Notes: generated by a model from the sequence alone, not told the origin. A stretch of DNA of 64,000 nt from an uncultured Eubacteriales bacterium (GCA_900314355.1 OMUY01000088.1:1-64000); one strand, 5' to 3'; positions 37,301-46,584 are shown, counted from the stretch's first letter. Program-made: numbers and translations.

Positions 37301-37347
37301 ATTATCAATCAAAAACACAAATCACCGATTAAGGGAGCTTTATAAAT

Positions 37348-38304
37348 ATGGCAAAAAAAAGAAGATACGATCCTCAAAAGAAAGCGGCTAAACAGGAAGC
37401 TAAAGAAGAACAAAGAAAAAAAAGCATTTCTTACGAGCCGCAAAAAAGCGCGGATATTCAGGTGAAAAAAGTTTCTGAAGATATTTTGGAAAATCAACAG
37501 GCAGAAAATAAAAATACAGAAGAAAAAAAATTCAATACGAAAATATTTGTTATTGTATTGATAGTCGCCGTTTTAGTAATCGCTGTCATAATTGCCGCTG
37601 TGTTTACCGGGAAAAAGCAAACCGGCAGTGAGACTACTGAGCCTGATTCGGCAGAAGTTGAAACAGAATCTTCAATAAAGACAGACTCGCAGGAAGCTTC
37701 ATCCGTTGATGTCGATTCAATGGAGGTCTATACGGGCGAATTTGTGACAGAAGATTTTTCTGTTCCTTGGAATAAGTCCGATGCGGAAAAATACGTGCGC
37801 TTCAATTCCGAATATGACAGCACAAAAGTATCTGAAGAAGAAGAAACCGAGGCCGATGAATTTTATTCTTCCGGCATACTTGTGAGAAAAGATGTGAAGG
37901 ATAAAAACGGAAATATTGTAAAGTCGCAGTTTTATTCAGAAGATAAACTTAAATACGCCATTGAACACAATACTGCGGAAAATACTGTTAATATCTGGGT
38001 TTATAATGACAATTCAATAGATTACTATTCTTTCATATACAATAATAAAAATAGATTAATCAGCGCAATCCATGAAATTATGGATTCAAATCAGACTGTT
38101 CAGGATATTCACGGATATCAGTACAATTCAAAAGGAGAGCTTGTCGATTATCAGGATATGGACTCTCTCAGCAGTGCCGTAATGCAGGCTATTTCACAAA
38201 AATTAGGCGGCTCCATTCAGGAAGAATTTGCTTCATCATTTTATGACGTGTTAGGTCAGGTTGTAAGCGGAGCCGGCGAAGCGGTTCAAAAAGCGCAGCA
38301 ATAA
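37348..38304 (+). CDS. Unknown single-pass membrane protein
   Basis: A 318-aa protein I do not recognise. The N terminus is strongly basic (MAKKRRYDPQKKAAKQEAK), followed by one transmembrane segment at about 66-88. Next is an acidic, Ser/Thr-rich linker (about 93-130), then an extracytoplasmic domain of about 180 residues rich in Tyr/Asn with YDxxGxLV-like strands (HGYQYNSKGELVDYQ). Topology is predicted as inside-to-outside. It follows uvrA by 47 bases with an AAGGGAGC site and no terminator between, so it may share the uvrA transcript. A role in the envelope is possible but unproven. Confidence 0.75.
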   Translation: MAKKRRYDPQKKAAKQEAKEEQRKKSISYEPQKSADIQVKKVSEDILENQQAENKNTEEKKFNTKIFVIVLIVAVLVIAVIIAAVFTGKKQTGSETTEPDSAEVETESSIKTDSQEASSVDVDSMEVYTGEFVTEDFSVPWNKSDAEKYVRFNSEYDSTKVSEEEETEADEFYSSGILVRKDVKDKNGNIVKSQFYSEDKLKYAIEHNTAENTVNIWVYNDNSIDYYSFIYNNKNRLISAIHEIMDSNQTVQDIHGYQYNSKGELVDYQDMDSLSSAVMQAISQKLGGSIQEEFASSFYDVLGQVVSGAGEAVQKAQQ

Positions 38305-38342
38305 ATCGGGGAAAAGTATTGATATAATTGATTTCGACCGTC

Positions 38343-38371
38343 TTGACAAGAAAATAATCTGCTGATATAAT
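38343..38371 (+). promoter_or_regulatory. Promoter of the pyr operon
   Basis: TTGACA (38343-38348), a 17-bp spacer and TATAAT (38366-38371), a full consensus match. The start near 38378 leaves a leader of only about 25 nt, too short for a PyrR-type attenuator. Confidence 0.85.
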
Positions 38372-38402
38372 TTATAAAATTGATTTATGGCAGGTTTTTC
38401 GG

Positions 38403-39650
38403 ATGAGCTTACTGTTGAAAGATGCTAATATTTTTGCCGACGGCACATTTTTCCCGTTGTCTGATATAAAATCCGATATTTCAGGTAATTGTTTTATTAC
38501 TGCTGATTTGCTTTTGGATAACGGAAAAATCACAATTTCCGATTGCTGTGATTTAAGCGCTGATATTATTGTGAATTGCGAAAATAAATATATTTTTCCC
38601 GGCTTTACGGACGTTCACGTCCATTTCAGACAGCCGGGTTTTTCTTATAAAGAGACAATAAGAACAGGCAGCTTGTCAGCATCGCACGGAGGTTATACCC
38701 ATGTTTTCACCATGCCAAATTTAAAACCGTGCCCCGATTCAATTTTAAATCTTTCTGCAGAAACTGATATTATCAAAAAAGACGCCGTAATTGACGTTGA
38801 ACCGTTCGGCTCAATTACAAAAGGAGAAAAAGGCGAAAGTCTTTCGGATATGGAAGATATGGCGCCGTATGTCTGCGGTTTTTCCGACGACGGAAAAGGA
38901 ATAATATCTGACAATTTAATGAAAGAAGCTTTGATTAAAGCTAAAAAACTCGGAAAAACAATTTCATGCCACTGCGAATATAATATTCCCGATTCTCGTA
39001 AGGCGGAGTGGAAAATGATAGAAAGGGACATAAAGCTCAATTCTGATATAGGAGCGAAATACAACGTCTGCCATATTTCAACGTCCGAAAGCGTCGAATT
39101 GATAAGAGATGCGAAAAAAAACGGGGTAAATATTACGTGCGAAACTGCTCCTCATTATCTTTGCCTTTGTTCTCAAGATATTAAAGATGACGGCAGATAC
39201 AAGATGAATCCGCCTTTAAGAGACAAAAAAGACAGAGACGCATTGATTGAAGGTCTTATAGACGGAACAATCGACATGATAGCTACCGACCACGCACCTC
39301 ACAGCCAAGAAGAGAAATCAAAAGGATTTGAGAAATCACTAAACGGCATAGTCGGACTTGAAACCGCTTTCTCTGTTTTATATACAAAACTTGTAAAAAC
39401 CGGAATTATAACTCTCGGAAAGCTTATTTCTTTTTTGACCGTAAATCCTCGGAAAAGATTTGGTCTTACGAATGAAAATAATTTTTCTTATGCCGATTTT
39501 ACAGTTTTTGATTTGGATAAAAGATTTATTGTAAATTCAGATGAATTTCTTTCGATGGGCAGGTCAACGCCTTTTGAAGGATGGGATGTATACGGAAAAT
39601 GTGTTTTTACTTCGTATAAAGATAGAATTTTCAACTACGGAATGATTTAA
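38403..39650 (+). CDS. pyrC: PyrC, dihydroorotase
   Basis: Zinc amidohydrolase that closes the ring to dihydroorotate, step 3 of UMP synthesis. The 415-aa type I form has the metal motif VHVHFRQPG (H72, H74), metal His in SCHCEY (H190) and YNVCHIS (H224), and the catalytic Asp in ATDHAPH (D296). AGG lies about 8 nt before the ATG. A 13-codon out-of-frame ATG reading (38387-38428) overlaps the start and is probably chance. It is the first gene of the pyr operon. Confidence 0.95.
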   Translation: MSLLLKDANIFADGTFFPLSDIKSDISGNCFITADLLLDNGKITISDCCDLSADIIVNCENKYIFPGFTDVHVHFRQPGFSYKETIRTGSLSASHGGYTHVFTMPNLKPCPDSILNLSAETDIIKKDAVIDVEPFGSITKGEKGESLSDMEDMAPYVCGFSDDGKGIISDNLMKEALIKAKKLGKTISCHCEYNIPDSRKAEWKMIERDIKLNSDIGAKYNVCHISTSESVELIRDAKKNGVNITCETAPHYLCLCSQDIKDDGRYKMNPPLRDKKDRDALIEGLIDGTIDMIATDHAPHSQEEKSKGFEKSLNGIVGLETAFSVLYTKLVKTGIITLGKLISFLTVNPRKRFGLTNENNFSYADFTVFDLDKRFIVNSDEFLSMGRSTPFEGWDVYGKCVFTSYKDRIFNYGMI

Positions 39651-39668
39651 ATTTTTGATACTGAAATT

Positions 39669-40400
39669 ATGAAAAAGGTTATTTATGAAATTGAATCGAA
39701 TGAAAAGCTTGTGGATAATGTATACAAAATTATCTTGAAAGGCGATTCGAGCGATTTTAAAAATCCCGGTCAGTTTTTGGATATTAAAATTAAAGGATTT
39801 TATCTGAGAAGACCGATTTCAATTTATGATATTTCCGAAAATTCTGTTTCAATAATCTATAAGGTCGTAGGTAAAGGAACAGAAAAACTTTCCGAAATGA
39901 AAAAAGGAGAGACTCTCGATTGTTTGAGCGGTCTCGGAAACGGTTTTAATACAAATAAATCAGGAGAGACGCCCGTTTTATTGGGAGGCGGAGTCGGAAT
40001 ACCGCCTATGTATTATTTATGTAAAACGCTTTTGAACGAGAATAAGCGCCCTTCTGTTGTTCTCGGGTTTAACAGCGCTTCGGAAGTATTCTGCCTTGAC
40101 GCTTTTAAAAATCTCTGTGTCAATACATATCTTATGACAGTTGACGGCAGCGCAGGAGAAAAAGGATTTGCCGCAGACGCTTTGAAAAAAATCAATTATT
40201 CGTATTTGTACTGCTGCGGTCCAGAACAGATGCTTAAATCATGTTATGACAATTCTTCCACTGACGGTCAATTCAGTTTTGAAGAACGTATGGGATGCGG
40301 ATTCGGAGCTTGTATGGGATGTTCATGCAAAACAAAATACGGTTATAAAAGAATATGCCGCGACGGCCCGGTTCTTGAGAAAGGAGAGATAATATGGTAA
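39669..40400 (+). CDS. pyrK: PyrK, dihydroorotate dehydrogenase electron-transfer subunit
   Basis: FAD and [2Fe-2S] subunit that passes electrons from PyrD to NAD+, 243 aa. Seen are the FAD motif FYLRRPISIYD, the NAD-site GGGVGIPPMYYL, CCGPEQML and the iron-sulfur Cys set in CGFGACMGCSCKTK plus a later C in KRICRDGPV. It overlaps pyrD by 7 bases, as expected for a stoichiometric complex. Its own start has only weak ribosome-site similarity. Confidence 0.95.
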   Translation: MKKVIYEIESNEKLVDNVYKIILKGDSSDFKNPGQFLDIKIKGFYLRRPISIYDISENSVSIIYKVVGKGTEKLSEMKKGETLDCLSGLGNGFNTNKSGETPVLLGGGVGIPPMYYLCKTLLNENKRPSVVLGFNSASEVFCLDAFKNLCVNTYLMTVDGSAGEKGFAADALKKINYSYLYCCGPEQMLKSCYDNSSTDGQFSFEERMGCGFGACMGCSCKTKYGYKRICRDGPVLEKGEIIW

Positions 40401-41326
40401 AATGCGAAAACGTCTCGACAAAAGTTTCTCTCTCAGGCTGGGAACTTGACAACCCTGTAATTCCGGCGAGCGGAACATTCGGTTTCGGATATGAATTTGC
40501 TGAAATTTATGATATAAACAAACTCGGTTCTTTTTCGTTTAAAGGCACCACCGTTTCAGAAAGATTCGGAAACGAAACACCGAGAATTGCCGAAGCGCCG
40601 ATGGGAATAATAAATTCCGTAGGTCTGCAAAATCCCGGTATTGATAAAGTAATTTCAGAGGAATTGCCTAAACTTAAAAAGGTCTATCATAAAAAAGTGA
40701 TAGCAAATATAAGCGGCTTTTCTGTCGATGATTATGTTGCAGCTTGCAGTAAGATAGACAATGAAGACATTGTAGGACTGATAGAGGTAAATATAAGCTG
40801 TCCCAATGTTCATTCAGGCGGAATGAGTTTCGGCACAACATGTGAAAATGCAGCGAAAATTACAGAAGAAGTAAAAAAAGTCGTAAGTAAACCTGTTTTT
40901 ATTAAGCTTACACCGAATGTCACAGATATCGTCTCGATTGCAAAAGCATGCGAAAACGCAGGCGCAGACGGTTTGAGCCTTATCAATACTTTGGTCGGTA
41001 TGAGAATAAACCTTAAAACAGGAAAACCTGTACTTAAAAATAAAACAGGCGGATTGTCGGGACCTGCGATTTTTCCTGTAGCGTTAGCAGATGTTTACAA
41101 AGTATACGATGCTGTGAAAATACCGATTATCGGCATGGGCGGCGTTTCGAGTGCGGAGGATGTAATCGAGATGATGATGGCCGGAGCGACTGCGGTTGAA
41201 GTCGGAGCTTATAATCTTGTAAATCCGTATGCGTCGTCTGAAATTGTCGACAACTTACCTTCGGCAATGGAAAAGTACCATATCAAAAATATAAAAGATA
41301 TAATAGGAGTGGCTCATAATGGGTAA
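40394..41326 (+). CDS. pyrD: PyrD, dihydroorotate dehydrogenase class 1B
   Basis: FMN barrel enzyme that oxidises dihydroorotate to orotate, step 4 of UMP synthesis. The 310-aa protein has the catalytic Cys in NISCPNVHSGG (C136), which marks class 1, and pairing with PyrK makes it the NAD-linked 1B form. Other blocks are NPVIPASGTFG, KLTPNVTD, INTLVGM and the FMN-phosphate loops GMGGVSS and GATAVEVG. AAAGGAGA lies in the pyrK end. It overlaps pyrF by 8 bases. Confidence 0.96.
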   Translation: MVKCENVSTKVSLSGWELDNPVIPASGTFGFGYEFAEIYDINKLGSFSFKGTTVSERFGNETPRIAEAPMGIINSVGLQNPGIDKVISEELPKLKKVYHKKVIANISGFSVDDYVAACSKIDNEDIVGLIEVNISCPNVHSGGMSFGTTCENAAKITEEVKKVVSKPVFIKLTPNVTDIVSIAKACENAGADGLSLINTLVGMRINLKTGKPVLKNKTGGLSGPAIFPVALADVYKVYDAVKIPIIGMGGVSSAEDVIEMMMAGATAVEVGAYNLVNPYASSEIVDNLPSAMEKYHIKNIKDIIGVAHNG

Positions 41327-42017
41327 AGATGTAATAATCGCGTGTGATTTTCCAAATAAAGAAGTATGTCTTAATTTTCTTTCAAGATTTACGGACACAA
41401 AGCCTTTTGTGAAAATCGGAATGGAACTTTTTTATTCGGAGGGTCCGGATATTGTAAAAGAAATAAAATCACGCGGACACAAGATTTTTCTCGATCTGAA
41501 GCTTCATGATATTCCGAATACGGTAAAAAAAGCGATGTCCGTAATATCCCGGCTTGACGTCGATATGGTTAATGTCCATGCTGCCGGCGGCTGTGAAATG
41601 ATGCAGTCCGCCGTTGAAGGTCTTATCAGACAAGACGGAACAAGACCTATTATTATTGCGGTAACACAGCTGACATCAACAAGTGAAAAAATGATGCAGG
41701 ATGAGTTATTGATAAACAGACCGCTCAGCGAAGTCGTAATGAGTTATGCGAACAATGCGAAAAAAAGCGGGCTTGACGGAGTAGTCTGTTCTCCTCTTGA
41801 GGCTGATCTCGTTCATGCGATGTGCGGAAGAGAATTTTTGACTGTTACTCCTGGAATCAGGTATTCTTCCTCTTCTGCGGGAGATCAGAAGAGGGTTACC
41901 ACACCGGCAAGGGCAAAACAGTTAAATTCGGATTATATAGTCGTCGGCCGTCCGATAACAGCTTCATCCGACCCGGTCGGAGTTTATAATCAGTGCATGT
42001 TCGATTTCGTCGGATAA
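41319..42017 (+). CDS. pyrF: PyrF, orotidine-5'-phosphate decarboxylase
   Basis: Last enzyme of UMP synthesis, 232 aa, short bacterial type. The catalytic array DLKLHDIPNTV (D59, K61, D64) and VTPGIRYSSSSAGDQKR with VGRPIT are clear. It starts inside the end of pyrD, with AGGAGTGG just upstream. It precedes pyrE by 37 bases. Confidence 0.96.
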   Translation: MGKDVIIACDFPNKEVCLNFLSRFTDTKPFVKIGMELFYSEGPDIVKEIKSRGHKIFLDLKLHDIPNTVKKAMSVISRLDVDMVNVHAAGGCEMMQSAVEGLIRQDGTRPIIIAVTQLTSTSEKMMQDELLINRPLSEVVMSYANNAKKSGLDGVVCSPLEADLVHAMCGREFLTVTPGIRYSSSSAGDQKRVTTPARAKQLNSDYIVVGRPITASSDPVGVYNQCMFDFVG

Positions 42018-42054
42018 ATGTGCTGAAATACTGATATCATTAAAGGAGATTTTT

Positions 42055-42696
42055 ATGAATACGAAAACCGAAGTAGCGAATGGATTATTGTCAATCGGCG
42101 CTGTCTTTCTCAGACCGGATGAGCCTTTTATCTGGGCAAGCGGAATTAAAAGCCCTGTATATACGGATAACAGGCTTATACTTACTTCCCCCGACGTAAG
42201 AGATTTAGTTGAACACGCCATCGCGGACAAAGTAAAACAGGAATATCCGGAAGCCGAAGCGCTTTTCGGAACAAGTACTGCAGGAATAGCTCATGCGGCT
42301 ATCGCGGCGTCAATTCTCAACATGCCTATGGGCTATGTTCGTTCATCCAACAAAGACCACGGAAGAAAAAACAAGGTAGAAGGCAGACTCGAAAAAAATG
42401 AAAAGGTAGTAGTTATTGAAGATTTGATTTCAACCGGCGGAAGCGTAATAGACGTCGTAGATGCGTTAAGAGAAGCCGGAGCGGATGTTCTCGGAATAAT
42501 TTCTATCTTTACTTATGGAATGAAAAGAGGAATTGAAAACCTCGAAAAAGCAAATGTAAAAAATGTAAGTCTGACAGATTTTGACACTGTGGTTTCTCAG
42601 GCGGCAGAAGAAAATTTAATAAAAAAAGAGGACGTAGCAAAACTTCTGAAATTCAGAGACAACCCATCAGATGAAAGCTGGATTAAAGCCTATTGA
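42055..42696 (+). CDS. pyrE: PyrE, orotate phosphoribosyltransferase
   Basis: Transfers ribose phosphate from PRPP to orotate, 213 aa. The PRPP loop VVVIEDLISTGGSVIDVV is at about 118-135, with the mobile loop SNKDHGRKNKVEG and TSTAGIAHAA phosphate site. An AAAGGAGA site lies before the ATG. Gene order pyrF-pyrE matches the successive reactions in reverse. Confidence 0.95.
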   Translation: MNTKTEVANGLLSIGAVFLRPDEPFIWASGIKSPVYTDNRLILTSPDVRDLVEHAIADKVKQEYPEAEALFGTSTAGIAHAAIAASILNMPMGYVRSSNKDHGRKNKVEGRLEKNEKVVVIEDLISTGGSVIDVVDALREAGADVLGIISIFTYGMKRGIENLEKANVKNVSLTDFDTVVSQAAEENLIKKEDVAKLLKFRDNPSDESWIKAY

Positions 42697-42714
42697 TTTG
42701 AGGAAAAGAAGATT

Positions 42715-43632
42715 ATGGTAGAAAGTTTAATAGATATAAATCAGCTTACAGTTGAAGAAATAGATGAACTTATTAAAAAAGCCGAAGATATTATAGCGAA
42801 TCCCGAAAAATATGCCCATAAGTGCGAAGGGAAAAAACTCGCGACGCTTTTCTACGAACCTTCAACAAGAACAAGATTAAGTTTTGAAGCCGCAATGTAT
42901 GAACTTGGCGGAAATGTGCTCGGATTTCAGTCTGCAAAAAATTCATCCGCATCAAAAGGCGAAAGCGTCTCTGACACAGTAAGAGTCGTTTCGGGCTATG
43001 CGGATATTATCGCAATGAGACACCCTAAAGAGGGCGCTCCGCTTGTTGCCGCTATGAAATCTTTGGTTCCTATTATTAACGCCGGCGACGGCGGACATAA
43101 CCATCCCACTCAGACGCTTGCAGATATGCTGACTATATACAGGAAAAAAGGCGGATTTGAAAATTTAACAATCGGCATGTGCGGCGACTTAAAATTCGGC
43201 AGAACTGTTCATTCTCTCACAAACGCAATGTCAAGATACGAAGGGAATAAATTCGTATTTATTTCTCCGGATGAATTAAAAATTCCCGATTATATCAAGA
43301 CAGACGTTCTGGACAGAAAAGGCGTAGAATACGAAGAGACAAGAAGTCTCGAGGAATCTATTCCCGATCTTGATATTCTTTATATGACAAGAGTTCAACA
43401 GGAAAGATTCTTCAATGAAGCGGATTATCTTAGACTGAGGGATACTTATATTTTAAACGAGCAGAAACTTAAAAACGCAAAGAAAGACATGATAATCATG
43501 CATCCGCTGCCGAGAGTTAATGAAATATCTGTTGAGGTTGACGACGATCCGCGTGCATGCTATTTCGATCAGACATTAAACGGAAAATATATCAGAATGG
43601 CTTTAATTTTAAAGCTTCTCGGAATCAATTAA
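42715..43632 (+). CDS. pyrB: PyrB, aspartate carbamoyltransferase catalytic chain
   Basis: Step 2 of UMP synthesis, 305 aa. The carbamoyl-phosphate loop [16 protein letters not shown] (S50-T53), the mobile [12 protein letters not shown] loop, [12 protein letters not shown] and [11 protein letters not shown] are all present. GAGGAAAAG precedes the ATG. It is paired with pyrI, so an allosteric holoenzyme like the enterobacterial one is expected. Confidence 0.97.
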   Translation: MVESLIDINQLTVEEIDELIKKAEDIIANPEKYAHKCEGKKLATLFYEPSTRTRLSFEAAMYELGGNVLGFQSAKNSSASKGESVSDTVRVVSGYADIIAMRHPKEGAPLVAAMKSLVPIINAGDGGHNHPTQTLADMLTIYRKKGGFENLTIGMCGDLKFGRTVHSLTNAMSRYEGNKFVFISPDELKIPDYIKTDVLDRKGVEYEETRSLEESIPDLDILYMTRVQQERFFNEADYLRLRDTYILNEQKLKNAKKDMIIMHPLPRVNEISVEVDDDPRACYFDQTLNGKYIRMALILKLLGIN

Positions 43633-43647
43633 TTCAGGAGGATAAAT

Positions 43648-44082
43648 ATGATAGTCAATCCGATTAAAGACGGTGTAGTTCTTGACCATATTACTGCCGG
43701 CAAGGGAATGGAAATATATCACGCTTTGAATCTTGACAAATTAAATTGTGAAGTCGCCATGATTTTGAACGCCGTTTCCATGAAAATGGGTAGAAAGGAT
43801 ATTCTCAAAATCTGCGAGCCGATAGATATTAATCTTGATGTTTTGGGTTTCTTAGACCCCGGAATCACAGTCAATATTATAAAAGACGGCGAGGTTGTCG
43901 AAAGAAATAGACCGGAACTTCCCGAAAAACTGACAGGCGTTTTAAAATGCTCTAATCCCAGATGTATAACTTCCATTGAACAGGAACTTCCGCAAGTGTT
44001 TAAACTTACCGACAGAAAAAACTGTGTATACAGGTGTATTTACTGCGATTCGATTTATAAAAACGAAGGTGACCTAAAATAA
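43648..44082 (+). CDS. pyrI: PyrI, aspartate carbamoyltransferase regulatory chain
   Basis: Nucleotide-binding regulatory subunit that lets CTP/ATP control PyrB, 144 aa. The zinc site uses C101 and C106 (CSNPRC) and C130 and C133 (CIYC), the usual C-x4-C plus C-x2-C layout. The N-terminal effector domain holds KDGVVLDHITAGKG. A strong AGGAGGATAA site precedes the ATG. Its stop region (AAAATAA) overlaps the proposed AUA start of the lipoprotein gene. Confidence 0.96.
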   Translation: MIVNPIKDGVVLDHITAGKGMEIYHALNLDKLNCEVAMILNAVSMKMGRKDILKICEPIDINLDVLGFLDPGITVNIIKDGEVVERNRPELPEKLTGVLKCSNPRCITSIEQELPQVFKLTDRKNCVYRCIYCDSIYKNEGDLK

Positions 44083-44543
44083 ACAACAAAAAGAAAATTT
44101 CGTTTGTTTTGTTATGCTTTGTATGTGTTTTATCAATAATTACGTTGACTTCATGCAGCAATACGCTTCACAGCAAAGTTATAAAAAATGAAAATGAAAA
44201 ATATAATACAACATCCGAAGATTATTCCAATGAGGTTTTTAAACTTTATTCGTCAAAAGATGAAATAGTCATCAGGGACGGGACAAATTATATCATTTAC
44301 CATATGAAAAACGGAGTTTCAACAGGAGCCGAGTACGCTTATCAATTCGGCGATAATTCAATGGCAAATGTCATGTATAATTATTATGAGAAAAACGGTT
44401 ACGACCCTCAATATACGTCCGGATACGTAAACGGAATTTATCTTGTAATGAAATATTCCGACCAAAGCAAATATACAGGCATTACAGCCGAAAAATTAAA
44501 AAACGAATACACTTCGGAAATCTGTTCGGGATATTTTGAATAA
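44079..44543 (+). CDS. Putative lipoprotein with proposed non-canonical start
   Basis: Small secreted lipoprotein that I do not recognise. The lipobox is LTSC, after a hydrophobic stretch ISFVLLCFVCVLSIIT. The first usual start codon in frame (TTG at 44109) would remove the basic NNKKK region that a lipoprotein signal needs, and it has no ribosome site. Reading back, the frame is open to a TGA at 44070, and an AUA at 44079 has GAAGGTGA at 44065-44072 at good spacing and overlaps the pyrI stop. I therefore propose AUA (154 aa), with AUU at 44097 less likely. The mature part (about 125 aa) is Tyr/Asn-rich. It is the last gene before the pyr terminator. Confidence 0.65.
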   Translation: MNNKKKISFVLLCFVCVLSIITLTSCSNTLHSKVIKNENEKYNTTSEDYSNEVFKLYSSKDEIVIRDGTNYIIYHMKNGVSTGAEYAYQFGDNSMANVMYNYYEKNGYDPQYTSGYVNGIYLVMKYSDQSKYTGITAEKLKNEYTSEICSGYFE

Positions 44544-44553
44544 CTGTCAAAAT

Positions 44554-44590
44554 AATACAGGCGATAAAATATAACCGCCTGTATTTTTTT
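44554..44590 (+). terminator. Terminator of the pyr operon
   Basis: AATACAGGCG pairs perfectly with CGCCTGTATT over 10 bp around a 12-nt loop and is followed by a T run. Confidence 0.92.
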
Positions 44591-44713
44591 AAAGAAAATT
44601 AATTAATCCATTATTATATTTTGCGGCATAACAAATTAAAAGACTTATATTGTACAATAATTTACATATTTAATAAACAGTTGAGAATTTAAAGATTTTT
44701 TATGAACAAATTG

Positions 44714-44778
44714 TGAATTTATTCATATTTCAAAAAGAGAATCATCATAATTAATTAATTGATTATAATTAATATAAT
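44714..44778 (+). promoter_or_regulatory. Upstream region of the secreted hydrolase gene
   Basis: The stretch 44591-44818 is A/T-rich and non-coding. It contains a TGAAT-TT-ATTCA inverted repeat (44714-44725) and a TATAAT at 44773-44778 without a good -35, so a regulated promoter needing an activator is possible. I see nothing else in the gap. Confidence 0.3.
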
Positions 44779-44818
44779 ACAGAAAGACAAAATCATTTTA
44801 TTCACAGGGTGTATTTGT

Positions 44819-46507
44819 ATGAAGAAAGCATTTTGCATTGTTTTATCAATCGTACTTATTTTTTCGTCATTTACGTTTTTATCATTTGGCGCCGAAAATG
44901 ATAAAGTTGAAGTTTATCATGAGATAAAATCATATACAACTGTTCCGTTAGTAGTGGTAAGAGGAGACGGAAACGCCATTACAAACAGTGAGGACAAAGA
45001 AGTGCCGACAGTTGTCAACATTCAAAAGGCTCTTGACAGCGAGGATTCAGACGGCAACAATGTAAAAGATTCAATTATGAATGTTATTAAACCGTTTTTG
45101 CTTCAAGGCGCGCTGTGCAATAACTGGCAGCCTTATTATGACGCGCTTCAAAAAGAGATTTCCGACTTATTTTCAGAGACATTGCTTGACGGAAACGGAG
45201 ATCCTCAGTATGGAACAAATATTTCCGGCTGGGCGAGATGGGACAACGATTATTCATCTCATACAGACAAAGCAGGCGACAACGGAGTATACGATTATCC
45301 GGACGAAAAATACGAATTTCATTACGACTGGAGACTTGATCCTCTATATTCGGCAACGCTTTTAAACGAATATATTGAAAATATCAAAAAATCAACAGGT
45401 AAAAATAAAGTCTGCGTTCTTGCCAACTGTCTCGGAACTCAGGTGATTATGGCTTATATCGCCGAGTACGGCACAGATTCATTAAAAGGCATTGGAATGG
45501 AATCGAGTACTGTCGGAGGCGCTGAATTTTTGAGCAAAGCTCTTTCAGGCAATTTTGATTTTGATCCGGAAGCGATGAAAAGATATCTCGCTTTGAGGTC
45601 GGAGCTTAACCTCGGAGGTTATGAGGAACTAATTGATGCCAGTCTTGATTTTCTCGATGATTCAGGTGTCTTTGATGACGGCAAGGTCTTAAAACCTCTT
45701 ATATATTACAAACTTGTTAAAGGCGTTACATCGGCTCTTGCTCTTTCAACCGCCTTTACATATCCTTCGGTTTGGGGAACTGTAAAACCCGAAGATTACG
45801 AAAAGGCAAAAGAATACGTTTTCGGCAAAGAGGGAAGCGAAAAAAGACAGCAGTACGCAGGTCTTATAGAAAAGATTGATAATTACGAGGTAACAGTAAA
45901 AGAAAGACTACCCGAGCTGTTAACTGAAATGAATAACTCGGGGAATGTTGGAATTGAAGTAAATTACGGTTTTCAAATGATTCCGATATGTACTACAGAC
46001 GACGAATTATCCGATGAGATAATTACCGTAGAAGATCAGTCGTTCGGCGCCACATGCGCATCAAACTTAAATTCAACATTAACAAACGACTATATTCAGA
46101 AGAAAATTTCTGAAGGAAAAGAAAAATACATCAGCCCTGATAAGAAAATAGACGCTTCTACATGCGTGCTTCCTGATCAGACATGGTTTTTGAAAAACTG
46201 TTCACATTACTGGTATCCCGATATGCTAAGAGAAATGCTGATTACTGTCGCCGACTGCGACGAAGGCCAGCTTACAGTCGATGACTTTGAATATTCTCAG
46301 TTTATGGTTTATGTTACAACTGAGGTTATGGAAAGAAATAACAATTCCGGCTATTTGGTAAAGATGACAGAGGAAAACTGCAACACAGAAGCTTGGGACA
46401 CTCAGCCCGAAAAACTGAACTTTTTCCAAAAAATTGCGAAGTTTTTTAAATCCTTAAAAAAATTAATTACGCTTATATTTAATCTTATTAAATCTTCAAA
46501 AAGCTAA
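44819..46507 (+). CDS. Secreted LCAT-like alpha/beta hydrolase
   Basis: A 562-aa exported protein. Residues 1-24 form a signal peptide (MKKAF, hydrophobic core, cleavage near FGA). The body resembles lipase/acyltransferases of the LCAT group, with EFHYDWRLDPL before the nucleophile elbow. At the elbow the sequence reads VLANCLGTQV (C204) where GxSxG is usual, so the nucleophile seems to be Cys. A late His is in NCSHYWYPDM. The C terminus ends in an amphipathic, basic helix (NFFQKIAKFFKSLKKL) that may bind membrane or cell wall. The ATG at 44819 has AGGGTG upstream; an in-frame TTG at 44759 would disrupt the signal peptide. Substrate unknown. Confidence 0.8.
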   Translation: MKKAFCIVLSIVLIFSSFTFLSFGAENDKVEVYHEIKSYTTVPLVVVRGDGNAITNSEDKEVPTVVNIQKALDSEDSDGNNVKDSIMNVIKPFLLQGALCNNWQPYYDALQKEISDLFSETLLDGNGDPQYGTNISGWARWDNDYSSHTDKAGDNGVYDYPDEKYEFHYDWRLDPLYSATLLNEYIENIKKSTGKNKVCVLANCLGTQVIMAYIAEYGTDSLKGIGMESSTVGGAEFLSKALSGNFDFDPEAMKRYLALRSELNLGGYEELIDASLDFLDDSGVFDDGKVLKPLIYYKLVKGVTSALALSTAFTYPSVWGTVKPEDYEKAKEYVFGKEGSEKRQQYAGLIEKIDNYEVTVKERLPELLTEMNNSGNVGIEVNYGFQMIPICTTDDELSDEIITVEDQSFGATCASNLNSTLTNDYIQKKISEGKEKYISPDKKIDASTCVLPDQTWFLKNCSHYWYPDMLREMLITVADCDEGQLTVDDFEYSQFMVYVTTEVMERNNNSGYLVKMTEENCNTEAWDTQPEKLNFFQKIAKFFKSLKKLITLIFNLIKSSKS

Positions 46508-46517
46508 AAATCCAATT

Positions 46518-46551
46518 AAATCCGTTCGATTGAAAATTCGGACGGATTTTT
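46518..46551 (+). terminator. Terminator after the secreted hydrolase
   Basis: AAATCCGT and CGA pair with TCG and ACGGATTT around an A/T loop, with a T/G pair between the blocks, followed by TTTTCTTATTT. Confidence 0.8.
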
Positions 46552-46584
46552 CTTATTTGTAAAATGCGAGAGAATTTCAAATCC

